The position numbers were made by a program, and so were the translations under genes. Below, piece after piece: positions 18,665 through 27,450 of a stretch of 64,000 nucleotides of DNA (position 1 is its first letter; every line of letters starts with the position of its first letter). This DNA comes from Streptomyces sp. Je 1-369 (GTDB lineage: Bacteria; Actinomycetota; Actinomycetes; Streptomycetales; Streptomycetaceae), in NCBI RefSeq assembly GCF_026810505.1, contig NZ_CP101750.1:3005254-3069253 (forward strand). The letters are read 5' to 3'. The notes beneath the pieces were generated by a model that was not told the origin of the DNA, made no database searches, and worked only from the letters and a program-made list of their open reading frames with translations.

Positions 18665-18696
18665 AAAAATCCCGCCCCCTGATGGGGACGGGATTT
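18665..18696 (-). terminator. tRNA-Ala (copy 2) intrinsic terminator
   Basis: AAATCCCG / CGGGATTT arms extended by a C/G-rich inner stem, then TTTTTCTG on the minus strand, 10 bases after the tRNA. Confidence 0.8.
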
Positions 18697-18705
18697 CCGG
18701 GACTG

Positions 18706-18778
18706 TGGAGCTAAGGAGAATTGAACTCCTGACCTCCTGCATGCCATGCAGGCGCTCTACCAACTGAGCTATAGCCCC
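18706..18778 (-). tRNA. tRNA-Ala (anticodon GGC), copy 2
   Basis: Identical in all 73 bases to the copy at 16773-16845, including G3-U70, loop ATGGCAT and unencoded CCA. Flanking identity extends the direct repeat to about 80 bases (16770-16849 and 18703-18782). Confidence 0.97.
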
Positions 18779-18813
18779 TTGCGTTCTTCCCGCTCGGCGG
18801 GCGAACAAGAAGA

Positions 18814-18843
18814 ACTTTAGCCTGCGACCAGCCGGAATGTGAA
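18814..18843 (-). promoter_or_regulatory. Promoter of tRNA-Ala copy 2
   Basis: On the minus strand, TTCACA (18843-18838) and TAAAGT (18819-18814) are 18 bases apart, and the -10 box lies 36 bases from the tRNA 5' end. At the same distance copy 1 has TAATGT (16887-16882) but no comparable -35. Confidence 0.6.
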
Positions 18844-18871
18844 ATCCGGGTCCGGGCGCTCACCGGCAGGC

Positions 18872-19513
18872 TCAGTCGTCGTCGCCGAGCACCGGTTCCG
18901 GCAGCGTGCCGGCGTTGTGCTCAAGCAGCCGCCAGCCCCGCGCGCCGCGGCCGAGGACCGACCAGCAGCAGTTGGTGAGGCCGCCGAGCCCCTCCCAGTG
19001 GTGGGGTTCGAGGCCGAGGAGACGGCCGATCGTCGTACGGATCGTGCCGCCGTGGCTGACCACCACCAGCGTGCCGTCCTCGGGCAGCTTCTCGGTGTGG
19101 CGCAGGACAATGGGGGCGGCCCGGTCGGCGACCTCGGTCTCCAGCTCGCCGCCGCCGCGGCGCACGGCCTCGCCGCGCTTCCACGCGGCGTACTGGTCGC
19201 CGAAGCGAGCGATGATCTCGTCGTGCGTCAGGCCCTGCCACGCCCCCGCATACGTCTCACGGAGCGCCTCCTCGTGCGTGACGGGGAGGCCGGTGATCGC
19301 GGAGAGCTCACCCGCCGTGGCCGCGGCGCGCTTGAGGTCGGAGGCGACGATGGCGTCCGGCTTCAGAGACGCGAGCAGCCGGGCGGCGCGCTTGGCCTGG
19401 GCGACGCCCGTCTCGGTCAGCTGGATGTCCGTGGAGCCCTGGAAGCGGCGCTCCAGGTTCCACGCCGTCTGCCCGTGCCGCCAGAGGATGATGCGCGGGC
19501 CGCGGTGGGTCAC
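18872..19513 (-). CDS. Histidine phosphatase family protein
   Basis: A 213-residue phosphoglycerate-mutase-like phosphatase. The catalytic RHG motif is at the N-terminus (ILWRHGQTAWN), the second-half acid/histidine region is RETYAGAWQG and the second catalytic His is in VVVSHGGTIR. Substrate unknown. GTG at 19513 overlaps the rsfS stop by four bases, so it is translationally coupled to it. Confidence 0.92.
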   Translation of the reverse strand: MTHRGPRIILWRHGQTAWNLERRFQGSTDIQLTETGVAQAKRAARLLASLKPDAIVASDLKRAAATAGELSAITGLPVTHEEALRETYAGAWQGLTHDEIIARFGDQYAAWKRGEAVRRGGGELETEVADRAAPIVLRHTEKLPEDGTLVVVSHGGTIRTTIGRLLGLEPHHWEGLGGLTNCCWSVLGRGARGWRLLEHNAGTLPEPVLGDDD

Positions 19514-19953
19514 CGCAGCTCACCGTCCAGGTCGGCCTCCTCCGCGGCCTGCTGCTCGGCGTGCTCGGCGGCCTTGCCGCGGGTCGACTTGGCGTCCTCC
19601 GGCAGGTCGATCTCGGGGCAGTCCTTCCAGAGGCGCTCGAGCGCGTAGAAGACACGCTCCTCGCTGTGCTGGACGTGCACCACGATGTCCACGTAGTCGA
19701 GGAGGATCCAGCGGGCGTCGCGGTCGCCCTCACGGCGGACCGGCTTGGCGCCGAGCTGCTTGTTCAGCTGCTCCTCGATCTCGTCGACGATCGACTTGAC
19801 CTGGCGGTCGTTGGGTGCGGAGGCGAGCAGGAAGGCGTCCGTGATCGACAGCACGTCGCTGACGTCGTACGCGATGATGTCGTGCGCGAGCTTGTCGGCC
19901 GCCGCCTGGGCGGCGACGGTGATGAGCTCGGTGGAGCGGTCCGTGGCGGTCAC
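19510..19953 (-). CDS. rsfS: Ribosome silencing factor RsfS
   Basis: Binds ribosomal protein L14 and blocks subunit joining under nutrient limitation. The product is 147 residues from GTG at 19953, with AAGGAAAG upstream. The conserved core is DVLSITDAFLLASAPNDRQV, EGDRDARWILLDYVDIVVH and FYALERLWKD. A charged Ala/Glu-rich tail of about 30 residues follows. It lies downstream of nadD and the LCP gene, matching the widespread nadD-rsfS linkage. Confidence 0.95.
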   Translation of the reverse strand: MTATDRSTELITVAAQAAADKLAHDIIAYDVSDVLSITDAFLLASAPNDRQVKSIVDEIEEQLNKQLGAKPVRREGDRDARWILLDYVDIVVHVQHSEERVFYALERLWKDCPEIDLPEDAKSTRGKAAEHAEQQAAEEADLDGELR

Positions 19954-20075
19954 TAGTGAGCTTTCCTTCGGCTGGTGGATACACCCCAAGGGTCTCACGG
20001 ACCGCCGACAGCGCCCCAGACGATTACGTCACCGCTCCGGCGCGGGCCGTCAGGCACCGCCCGCGCCGACCGCTC

Positions 20076-21782
20076 TCACCCGGTCCTGTAGTCCTGTCCG
20101 AGCACTACGGAGACGTCGGCGTTGCCCGCCGTGCTCCCCTTGCGGACCGCGCTCACCGGCAGGCCGAGGGTCTTGGCGACCTCGGTGGCCTGCTCCTTCT
20201 TGTCCGCGTCGGCGTAGGTGACCTGCGATGCGGGCTGGGCCGCCGGGCCCGCGCCGCCGTCGATGAAGGTGTAGCCGCCGTTGACGAGGGAGACCCGGGC
20301 GTGCTGGGCCGCGCCCTTCTTCCCGGAGGCGTTCTTCACGCCGACCCGTACGGCCGCGTCCTTGTCCGGACTCCGCACCGCACCGCCGAGCACCTCCTTG
20401 ACCACGGCCTCCCCGGCGCCGTCGGTCAGCGTGCCGCCCTGTCCCACCGGCAGCAGCGTCGTCTTGTAGTCGCCGCCCTTCGCGCGGTCGGCGAGCTTGG
20501 CCAGGAAGGCGCCGAGGTCCTTGTCCTCCAGCGACGGGTCGAGGATCTGGGCGAGCGACTGCACGGTGGTCGTGGCCGCCTGCGGGTCCGACGACAGCTT
20601 GCGCAGCACGCCCTGCATGACCGCTCCGAAGCGCTGCAGCTGGTCGGCCTCCCGCTCGCCGGACGCGCGGTAGGTGGCGTAGGCGACGGCCATCCGGCCG
20701 CTCAGGGTCTGCTGCTCGCCCTTCTTGACGAGGGGCGCCTCGCCGTTCTTGGCCTTGGGGTCGGGCACGTCGGCGTTCGTGTCGATGTCGATGTTGCCGA
20801 CGAGTTCGACGAGGTTCTCCAGGTACGGGGTGTCAAGCCGCCACGTGCCCTCGACCTGGGTGCCGAGCACCGTGTCGATCGCGTCGCGGGTGCCGGTCGA
20901 GCCGTCGTCGTCCACGGACTTGCCGAGCGTCGTCGGCGTCCCGTCGTCGTCCGACACGGCGAGGGTGTTGGGCAGCAGGACGGTGGCCCCCCGCTCCGTG
21001 GTGGCGTTGTTCACCAGGAGCGCGGTCGAGGTGCCGCCGCCCTTGGTGTTGTGCAGGTGCAGGACGATCACGTCGCGCTTCTGCGGTCCTGACGCGGCGG
21101 CCGCGCCGCCTTCGCCGCCGGACTGGCCCGGGAGCTTGCCCGCGAACCACAGGTAGCCGACACCGCCGGCGATCACCAGGGCGAGGACCACGACGAGCGC
21201 GACGACCCGGGAACGCCCGCGCCGCTTGGCCTCCTCGCGCCGCTCGGTGCGGCTCTCGGTGAACTTCAGCCAGTCGATGACGTCTTCGGATTCTTCGTCC
21301 GGCTCCTCGATGAACGAGAACTGCTCGGTCTTGTACTCACCGGGCTGCTCGCGACGGGGCGGGGACGGGGGTGTGGGAGCGGGAGCGGGCGCAGGCTCCG
21401 GTGCCGGTGGCTCGGGTTGCTGCTGTTGCTGCTGCTGTTGCTGCTGTTGCTGCTGTTGCTGCGGAATCCAGGCGGTGTCCTGGGGAGTGGCCGTCCCGTA
21501 GGGGCTGCCCGTGTTGTCGTACGAGGTCCCGGCACCGCCGTACACGTCGTACCCCTGCTGCCCACCCGCGTACGGGTCGTACCCGTACCCCTGGGACTGC
21601 TGAGGCACCTGCGGCTGCTGCGACTGCTGGGGCTGCTGAACCTGCTGGTACACCGGCCGCCCGTACTCGTCGTACCCGACGACCTGGTACTGGTCGGCCG
21701 CGTACTCACCCGCGTACTCACCCGCGTACTCGCCCGCATACGGGTCACTGCCCGCATAAGGGTCGTACTGTCGGTCGTTCAC
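20076..21782 (-). CDS. LCP (LytR-CpsA-Psr) family envelope protein with LytR_C domain
   Basis: A 568-residue protein, predicted to transfer a lipid-linked polymer to peptidoglycan. Residues 1-150 are Gln/Tyr/Pro-rich and cytoplasmic, with repeated EYAG and a run of 15 Gln. A membrane helix (VVALVVVLALVIAGGVGYLW) follows at about 205, then a diverged LCP-like domain (about 240-440, with QLQRFGAVMQGVLRKL). The C-terminus is a LytR_C domain (VRVGVKNASGKKGAAQHA). GTG at 21782 has GAGAGGGG upstream; nadD ends 16 bases before. From memory, the S. coelicolor gene at this place (SCO2578, PdtA) was reported as a polydiglycosylphosphate transferase needed for normal sporulation. Confidence 0.85.
   Translation of the reverse strand: MNDRQYDPYAGSDPYAGEYAGEYAGEYAADQYQVVGYDEYGRPVYQQVQQPQQSQQPQVPQQSQGYGYDPYAGGQQGYDVYGGAGTSYDNTGSPYGTATPQDTAWIPQQQQQQQQQQQQQQQPEPPAPEPAPAPAPTPPSPPRREQPGEYKTEQFSFIEEPDEESEDVIDWLKFTESRTERREEAKRRGRSRVVALVVVLALVIAGGVGYLWFAGKLPGQSGGEGGAAAASGPQKRDVIVLHLHNTKGGGTSTALLVNNATTERGATVLLPNTLAVSDDDGTPTTLGKSVDDDGSTGTRDAIDTVLGTQVEGTWRLDTPYLENLVELVGNIDIDTNADVPDPKAKNGEAPLVKKGEQQTLSGRMAVAYATYRASGEREADQLQRFGAVMQGVLRKLSSDPQAATTTVQSLAQILDPSLEDKDLGAFLAKLADRAKGGDYKTTLLPVGQGGTLTDGAGEAVVKEVLGGAVRSPDKDAAVRVGVKNASGKKGAAQHARVSLVNGGYTFIDGGAGPAAQPASQVTYADADKKEQATEVAKTLGLPVSAVRKGSTAGNADVSVVLGQDYRTG
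21417..21461. repeat. Trinucleotide tract encoding 15 glutamines
   Basis: Fifteen CAA/CAG codons of the LCP gene, appearing as TTG/CTG on the plus strand. CAA every third or fourth codon interrupts pure CAG. Confidence 0.95.
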
Positions 21783-21798
21783 CGGTGCCCCTCTCGGC

Positions 21799-22422
21799 TC
21801 ATTCGCCGCGGTACAGCTCACGCTTGTCGATATAACGCACCACGCCGTCGGGCACCAGGTACCAGACCGGATCGCCCTTGGCGACCCGGGCGCGGCAGTC
21901 CGTGGACGAGATGGCCAGGGCGGGCACCTCCACCAGGGAGACACCGCCCTTGGGCAGCCCGGGGTCGGCCAGCGTGTGGCCCGGCCGGGTGACCCCGATG
22001 AAGTGCGCGAGGGAGAACAGCTCTTCCGTGTCGCGCCAGGTGAGGATCTGGCCGAGGGCGTCGGCGCCCGTGATGAAGAAGAGGTCCGTGTCGGGGTTGA
22101 GGGCACGCAGATCGCGCAGCGTGTCCGTGGTGTACGTGGCCCCGCCGCGGTCGAGGTCGATGCGGCTGACCGAGAACTGCGGGTTCTCCGCCGTCGCGAT
22201 GACCGTCATCAGATAACGGTCCTCGGCGGGCGAGACCTGCTTGTCGCTCTTCTGCCACGGCTGGCCGGTCGGCACGAACACCACCTCGTCGAGGTGGAAT
22301 TGCGCGGCGACCTCACTGGCCGCCACGAGGTGTCCGTGGTGGATCGGATCAAACGTTCCGCCCATGACGCCGAGGCGGCGCTTGCCGTTGCTCACCGGAC
22401 CGGTCTCCGGACCGGTAGGCAT
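21799..22422 (-). CDS. nadD: Nicotinate-mononucleotide adenylyltransferase
   Basis: Makes nicotinate adenine dinucleotide from NaMN and ATP in NAD synthesis. The product is 207 residues. The nucleotidyltransferase motif [12 protein letters not shown] is near the N-terminus; later motifs are [11 protein letters not shown] and [14 protein letters not shown] at 22422 was chosen because GGGAGAG lies eight bases upstream; ATG at 22437 is in frame but has no ribosome-binding site. First gene of the nadD-LCP-rsfS-phosphatase group. Confidence 0.95.
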   Translation of the reverse strand: MPTGPETGPVSNGKRRLGVMGGTFDPIHHGHLVAASEVAAQFHLDEVVFVPTGQPWQKSDKQVSPAEDRYLMTVIATAENPQFSVSRIDLDRGGATYTTDTLRDLRALNPDTDLFFITGADALGQILTWRDTEELFSLAHFIGVTRPGHTLADPGLPKGGVSLVEVPALAISSTDCRARVAKGDPVWYLVPDGVVRYIDKRELYRGE

Positions 22423-22475
22423 GTCCTGCTCTCCCATGCGTGCAGACCCTACCGGCCCGGCGGACGGGCTCTGTT

Positions 22476-22640
22476 TCAGCGGTCCCGGTTGAAGCGGGTG
22501 GTGATCCACAGGAGCAGCAGGAGGATCACGAACGCGCCTCCGCCGGTGATGAGGGGGCTGAGGCTTTCGTGGTTGCCGCCGTGCTCGCCGCCCTCGGAGG
22601 CGAGAGTGACCAGCTGGGCGGCGTTGCTGTGGAGACTCAT
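22476..22640 (-). CDS. 54-residue single-pass membrane protein
   Basis: Starts [21 protein letters not shown] His/Gly/Asn-rich stretch comes next, then one membrane helix ([16 protein letters not shown]), and it ends RFNRDR, so the positive C-terminus is inside. It lies 53 bases upstream of nadD on the same strand. The ribosome-binding site is weak. Codon bias and the clean transmembrane topology support it; no function is known. Confidence 0.65.
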   Translation of the reverse strand: MSLHSNAAQLVTLASEGGEHGGNHESLSPLITGGGAFVILLLLLWITTRFNRDR

Positions 22641-22726
22641 CTCAGGCAGGACCTATCCGGAGGTGGGATGGACATAAAGACTTCCGGCCCATCGTAAGCG
22701 GCAGGCCCGTTCCGCCTTACGCCGAC

Positions 22727-22999
22727 TCAGCCGTTGCGGTGGTCGGCACCCTTGTCGGCGTCCTCGGCCGCACCCTTCTCGGTGTCTGTGTCGGCACCCT
22801 TGCCGGCGTCCTCACCGACGTTGTCGTCGGCGCCCGCGCCCCCGGCCCCCTGCCGGTACCCCCGCAACAGGAACCAGCCGACCAGTACGCATCCGACGAC
22901 CATGACGATCAGCACGATCCGCAGCAGATTGCCCGGCCCCTGCTGCTCCGCGGCCTTGGCCGCCTCCGTGAGCCAGTCGGCCCCAGGGTTGTGCTCCAT
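22727..22999 (-). CDS. 90-residue single-pass membrane protein with acidic tail
   Basis: One membrane helix (LLRIVLIVMVVGCVLVGWFLL) at about residues 25-45, then a basic RGYRQG anchor and a Gly/Ala/Asp/Lys-rich low-complexity tail with repeated EDADKGAD-like units. ATG at 22999 has AAGGAG upstream. Divergent from the M48 peptidase gene, 99 bases apart. Function unknown. Confidence 0.75.
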   Translation of the reverse strand: MEHNPGADWLTEAAKAAEQQGPGNLLRIVLIVMVVGCVLVGWFLLRGYRQGAGGAGADDNVGEDAGKGADTDTEKGAAEDADKGADHRNG

Positions 23000-23098
23000 G
23001 ACGGAAGACTCCTTCTGTGTGCTGCCCTGTCACGGTATCTCCGCCTAGGCTTGGCCCCACCTCGGGGGCACGAGAGGACGAGACATGGGGGATGCGGC

Positions 23099-24211
23099 AT
23101 GACCGACGACAACCAGCACGGCGGGGGCGGCGAGGGCCACGAGCGGGTGCCGAGCCGGCAGCGCAGGCGCTTTCCCGGCATCTCGTCGCGGGCCTACGAG
23201 CACCCGGCGGACCGCTCGGCCCTGGTGGCCCTGCGCAAGCTCAGCGGCTTCGACACGGTCTTCAAGGCCCTCAGCGGCCTGCTCCCCGAGCGGAGCCTGA
23301 GGCTCCTGTTCCTGTCGGACTCCGTGCGGGTGTCCGACGCGCAGTTCGCGCACCTCAACACCATGCTGCGGGACGCCTGTTACATCCTGGACCTGGAGAA
23401 GGTCCCGCCGATGTACGTGAACCAGGACCCGAATCCGAACGCGATGTGCATCGGCCTCGACGAGCCGATCATCGTCGTGACCACGGGCCTGGTCGAGCTG
23501 CTCGACGAGGAGGAGATGCGGGCGGTCGTCGGCCACGAGGTGGGCCACGCCCTCTCCGGCCACGCCGTCTACCGCACGATCCTGCTGTTCCTGACGAATC
23601 TCGCCCTGAAGGTCGCCTGGATCCCGCTCGGCAACGTCGCGATCATGGCGATCGTGACGGCGCTGCGCGAGTGGTTCCGCAAGTCCGAGCTGTCGGCGGA
23701 CCGGGCGGGCCTGCTGGTCGGACAGGACCTGAAGGCCTCGATGCGCGGCCTGATGAAGCTGGCGGGCGGCAACCACCTGCACGAGATGAACGTGGACGCG
23801 TTCCTGGAGCAGGCCGAGGAGTACGAGGCCGGGGGCGACCTGCGCGACTCCGTCCTGAAGATCCTCAACGTGCTGCCGCGCACGCACCCCTTCGCCGCGG
23901 TCCGTGCCGCCGAGCTGAAGAAGTGGGCCGAGTCCCGCGACTTCCAGCGGATCATGGACGGTCACTACCCGCGCCGCGACGAGGACAAGGACACCTCGGT
24001 CTCCGACTCCTTCCGGCAGTCGGCCTCGTCGTACGCCGACGACGTGCGCGGCAGCAAGGACCCGCTGATGAAGCTGGTCAACGACCTCGCGGGCGGCGCG
24101 GGCGACCTCGGCGGCAGGCTCCGCGGCAAGTTCTCAGGACAGAGCGGCACCGGACAGAGCGGCACCGGCCGGAGCGACAACGGCGGTGCCCCCGAGGACA
24201 AGCAGCCGTAG
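23099..24211 (+). CDS. M48-family zinc metallopeptidase
   Basis: A 370-residue peptidase related to HtpX/Ste24. The zinc motif HEVGH is near residue 145 (AVVGHEVGHALSGH), with the downstream glutamate helix KSELSADRAGLLVG supplying the third ligand. Hydrophobic segments around the active site (TILLFLTNLALKVAWIPLG) suggest membrane association but there is no signal peptide. The C-terminal tail is Gly/Ser-rich with a repeated GQSGTG. ATG at 23099 follows GGGGGA. The gene ends six bases from the convergent gene at 24218. Membrane-protein quality control is the likely role. Confidence 0.88.
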   Translation: MTDDNQHGGGGEGHERVPSRQRRRFPGISSRAYEHPADRSALVALRKLSGFDTVFKALSGLLPERSLRLLFLSDSVRVSDAQFAHLNTMLRDACYILDLEKVPPMYVNQDPNPNAMCIGLDEPIIVVTTGLVELLDEEEMRAVVGHEVGHALSGHAVYRTILLFLTNLALKVAWIPLGNVAIMAIVTALREWFRKSELSADRAGLLVGQDLKASMRGLMKLAGGNHLHEMNVDAFLEQAEEYEAGGDLRDSVLKILNVLPRTHPFAAVRAAELKKWAESRDFQRIMDGHYPRRDEDKDTSVSDSFRQSASSYADDVRGSKDPLMKLVNDLAGGAGDLGGRLRGKFSGQSGTGQSGTGRSDNGGAPEDKQP

Positions 24212-24217
24212 GTCCGC

Positions 24218-25324
24218 TCAGGACGCGGAGAGCGAGGGCTGGGCCGACGCCGCGAGAGAGCCGCAGAGCGGCGTCGCGCCCCCGGTCGCGTACGGATCGG
24301 TGCCCGCCGGGCCGCCCGTCTTCGCCTTCTGCCCGGCGAGCAGCGGCCGCAGGTGGCTCGCCGACTCGGCGGCGCAGGCGAGCGGGCCCGCCTGCGTGGC
24401 GGAGGTGAACACCTCGGCGCGGTGCATGCGCAGGTCGTCGCGGTCGAAGCGGAAGTGCAGCTCGCGGCGGACGGTGAACAGCGACGTCCGCGCCCGCTCG
24501 TCATCGGCGCCCTTGGCGCGCTCGGCGCCCCCGCGGTCGACCTCCCGCAGCGCGTACACGAACGTGTGGTCCGAGGTCACCTCGAGCGTGTTCTTGTCGG
24601 TCTCGACGATCCGCAGCGTGCCGTCGGTCCGCACCCGGTGGTCGGCGAGCGCGGCCCGCGCCGGGTCGAACCGCACGAGCCAGCCCGTCGCCGCGTGCCG
24701 CCCGTCGGCCGCCGGACGGTTGAAGCTCCGGTCGAACTGGGCGTACTGCTGCGGGTCGATCAGGAGGCGTACGTCGCGCGGGGAGCCGCCCGCGAGCACG
24801 TCCGGGTCGAGCGCGGACTCGACCAGGTAGTCCTTGGCGGTGACGAGCGCCCCCATCACCTGACTGTCCGAGAAGTGCGAAGTGCGGCGCGCGGGCGGGA
24901 GGTTGATGCCGCCCGCGCCCACGCGGAACTCGGCGGCGGGGCTGTGTGCGTAGAGGTCGGAGACGCTCTTCGAGCCGGGCACGCGGCCGGCCGGGGCGAG
25001 GGGCGTCACCGTCATGCGCAGGGGTTCGGGGCGCTTGGCGGCCGGGGACTGGTACGGGCTGCGCAGGCCCATGTAGATCGCGGTGCCGAAGGCGACGGCG
25101 ATCAGCACGACGAGGATCAGCAGCTGGCGGGAGAGCGTGCGGTGCAGCCCGGGGCGGCGGCGCACGGCGCGCGTGTGGTCGCCCATGCGCTCCTGCGCGG
25201 AGAACTCCTGGAGGCGGGCAGCCCGCACGAACGACTCGTCGAAGACAACCGCTCGGTACTCGTCCTCGCCGCCACCGGCAGCGCCCTCGGGTGTCCCCGC
25301 GGGTGGATCTCCTGGCCCGCCCAT
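24218..25324 (-). CDS. Membrane protein with shared cytoplasmic FVRAA motif and large outer domain
   Basis: A 368-residue single-pass protein. The cytoplasmic N-terminus has EYRAVVFDESFVRAARLQE, an Arg-rich stretch, then a membrane helix (LLILVVLIAVAFGTAIYMGL) at about 68-88. An outer domain of about 275 residues follows (YLVESALDPDVLAGGSPRDV; DNTLEV-type strands) and contains two Cys late (LACAAES, PLCGSLA) that could form a disulfide. No known family. The adjacent upstream gene has the same N-terminal motif. ATG at 25324 has a close GAAGG. Confidence 0.75.
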   Translation of the reverse strand: MGGPGDPPAGTPEGAAGGGEDEYRAVVFDESFVRAARLQEFSAQERMGDHTRAVRRRPGLHRTLSRQLLILVVLIAVAFGTAIYMGLRSPYQSPAAKRPEPLRMTVTPLAPAGRVPGSKSVSDLYAHSPAAEFRVGAGGINLPPARRTSHFSDSQVMGALVTAKDYLVESALDPDVLAGGSPRDVRLLIDPQQYAQFDRSFNRPAADGRHAATGWLVRFDPARAALADHRVRTDGTLRIVETDKNTLEVTSDHTFVYALREVDRGGAERAKGADDERARTSLFTVRRELHFRFDRDDLRMHRAEVFTSATQAGPLACAAESASHLRPLLAGQKAKTGGPAGTDPYATGGATPLCGSLAASAQPSLSAS

Positions 25325-25404
25325 ACCTTCAGAGTAGGTCTCCGGGCCGTCAGGTAAACGCCCTGGTACACGACAAGTTCTGACAACTCATCACGCTGTG
25401 CGCC

Positions 25405-26019
25405 TCAGGGCGTACGTGGCGTCGCGGGCACCGCGGACTGGCTGAACTCGGCGGAGACGGAGGGGCTCGGCGACGTTTCGCTGTCGGCGCTCTGCCCGAC
25501 CTCGGTGGAGGCGGGCGCGGGCACCTGGCCCTGGCCGCCCGACGAGGCCCCTCGGTAGACGGCGGTGAAGGCGAGGGCGACCATGCCTATGCCCATCAGG
25601 AGGGCGAGCATCCAGGCTATGGGGCGGTGCCAGCGGACCTGTCCGGGGTGGCGGCCCGGGCGGCCGTACCCCCCGCCCGGGAGGTCGCGTTCGTAGGCAT
25701 CGTCGAGGTCGTCGTCGCGGCCGAACTCGGTGCCGTCGTCGGGGCCGAAGCCGTCCTCGAAGAGCTCGTCGTCCGCCGCGTCGTGGCTCCGGCCGCGGGT
25801 GCGTGCCCGGCGGGCCTCCGCCTCGGAGGCCTCGGCGCGCGCCTCGGCAGCGGCCAACAGCCGCTCCACCGCGGTCGGTTCATGGACCTCCGCGGCTCGC
25901 ACGAAGTCCTCGTCGAAGACCACGGAGGCGAACTCTTCGTCCGCACCCCCGCGGTCGCGGTCGTCGTCGGGCTCCCAGCCGTCAGGGAACGACGGCGTGC
26001 CCCCCACGTCCTCCGGCAC
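25405..26019 (-). CDS. Single-pass membrane protein sharing the FVRAA motif
   Basis: A 204-residue protein. The acidic N-terminus contains EFASVVFDEDFVRAAEVHE, the same motif as in the gene at 24218. An Ala/Glu/Arg-rich helix and an Asp-rich region follow, then a membrane helix (PIAWMLALLMGIGMVALAFTA) near 135-155 and a short Ser/Pro/Thr-rich outer tail. GTG at 26019 lies directly against GGAGGG, so a start four codons later is possible. It is 81 bases upstream of its relative. From memory, an S. coelicolor protein of this region (SCO2584) was a two-hybrid partner of Mre proteins; not verified here. Confidence 0.75.
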   Translation of the reverse strand: MPEDVGGTPSFPDGWEPDDDRDRGGADEEFASVVFDEDFVRAAEVHEPTAVERLLAAAEARAEASEAEARRARTRGRSHDAADDELFEDGFGPDDGTEFGRDDDLDDAYERDLPGGGYGRPGRHPGQVRWHRPIAWMLALLMGIGMVALAFTAVYRGASSGGQGQVPAPASTEVGQSADSETSPSPSVSAEFSQSAVPATPRTP

Positions 26020-26069
26020 CCCTCCAGCCTAGACCTGGAAGGGTCAATTTGGGCAGGGCGCAGGGGAAT

Positions 26070-27362
26070 TCAGCGGATGTGACCGTCGCCCGTGACGATG
26101 TACTTGGTGGAGGTCAGCTCGGGCAGCCCCATGGGGCCGCGCGCGTGCAGCTTCTGGGTGGAGATGCCGATCTCGGCGCCGAAACCGAACTGGCCGCCGT
26201 CGGTGAAGCGTGTCGAGGCGTTCACGGCGACCGTGGTGGAGTCGACGAGCTGGGTGAAGCGGCGGGCGGCCTGCTGCGAGGTGGTGACGATGGCCTCGGT
26301 GTGCCCGGAGGTCCACAGCCGGATGTGCTCGACGGCCTGCTCCAGCGTGTCGACGACGGCGGCCGCGATGTCGTACGAGAGGTACTCGGTCTCCCAGTCC
26401 TCGGTGGCCGCGGGGACGACGGTGGCCTTGCTGCCCTCGGCGTACGTGATGACGCGCTCGTCGGCGTGGACGGTGACGCCGGCCTCGGCGAGGGCGTCCA
26501 GGGCGCGCGGCAGGAACGCGTCGGCGATGTCCCGGTGCACGAGCAGGGTCTCGGCGGCGTTGCAGACGCTGGGGCGCTGCGCCTTGGAGTTGATGAGGAT
26601 GTCGACGGCCATGTCGATGTCGGCCGCGGCGTCCACGTAGACGTGGCAGTTGCCGGTGCCGGTCTCGATGACGGGGACGATGGACTCCTCGACGACCGTC
26701 TTGATCAGCGAGGCGCCGCCGCGCGGGATGAGGACGTCGACGAGGCCGCGGGCCCGCATGAGCTCGCGCACGGACTCGCGGTTCTCGCCCGGGACGAGCT
26801 GGACGGCGTCGGCGGGCAGCCCGGCGCCGTGCACCGCGTCGCGCAGGACGCGCACGAGGGCCGTGTTCGACGCGTACGCCGAGGACGAGCCGCGGAGCAG
26901 GACGGCGTTGCCGGACTTGAGGCAGAGGGCCGCCGCGTCCACGGTGACGTTGGGGCGGGCCTCGTAGATGATCCCGACGACGCCGAGCGGGACGCGGACC
27001 TGGCGCAGGTCGATGCCGTTGGGGAGCGTCGAGCCGCGGACGACCTCGCCGACCGGGTCGGGCAGGGCGGCCACGTCGCGCACGTCGGCGGCGATGGCGC
27101 GGACCCGCTCGGGGGTGAGGGTGAGCCGGTCGACGATGGACTCGCCGGTGCCGGCCTCGCGGGCGCGCTCCGTGTCCTTGCCGTTGGCCTCGACGATCTC
27201 GGCGGTCCGCACCTCGAGCGCGTCGGCGATCGCGAGCAGCGCGTCGTCCTTGACGGACCGCGGCAGCGGGGCGAGCGTGGCGGCGGCGCCGCGGGCGCGG
27301 TAGGCGGCCTGGGCGACCGGCGAGAGGTTGTCGTAGGGCGAGACGGGAGAGAGCGACGTCAT
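26070..27362 (-). CDS. proA: Gamma-glutamyl phosphate reductase
   Basis: Second step of proline synthesis: reduces gamma-glutamyl phosphate to glutamate semialdehyde with NADPH. The product is 430 residues from ATG at 27362 ([15 protein letters not shown]). The NAD(P)-binding and substrate regions [29 protein letters not shown] and the catalytic cysteine in [12 protein letters not shown] are present. Length is normal. proB lies about 0.8 kb upstream with one unknown gene between them. Confidence 0.97.
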   Translation of the reverse strand: MTSLSPVSPYDNLSPVAQAAYRARGAAATLAPLPRSVKDDALLAIADALEVRTAEIVEANGKDTERAREAGTGESIVDRLTLTPERVRAIAADVRDVAALPDPVGEVVRGSTLPNGIDLRQVRVPLGVVGIIYEARPNVTVDAAALCLKSGNAVLLRGSSSAYASNTALVRVLRDAVHGAGLPADAVQLVPGENRESVRELMRARGLVDVLIPRGGASLIKTVVEESIVPVIETGTGNCHVYVDAAADIDMAVDILINSKAQRPSVCNAAETLLVHRDIADAFLPRALDALAEAGVTVHADERVITYAEGSKATVVPAATEDWETEYLSYDIAAAVVDTLEQAVEHIRLWTSGHTEAIVTTSQQAARRFTQLVDSTTVAVNASTRFTDGGQFGFGAEIGISTQKLHARGPMGLPELTSTKYIVTGDGHIR

Positions 27363-27450
27363 GCCCGCAGGGTAATCCCCGCGCGTGGGGCGTCCACCCG
27401 GTATCCCATTCCCCGAGACCGGTCCGTCCGGTGCCCCGTGGGACTACGGC

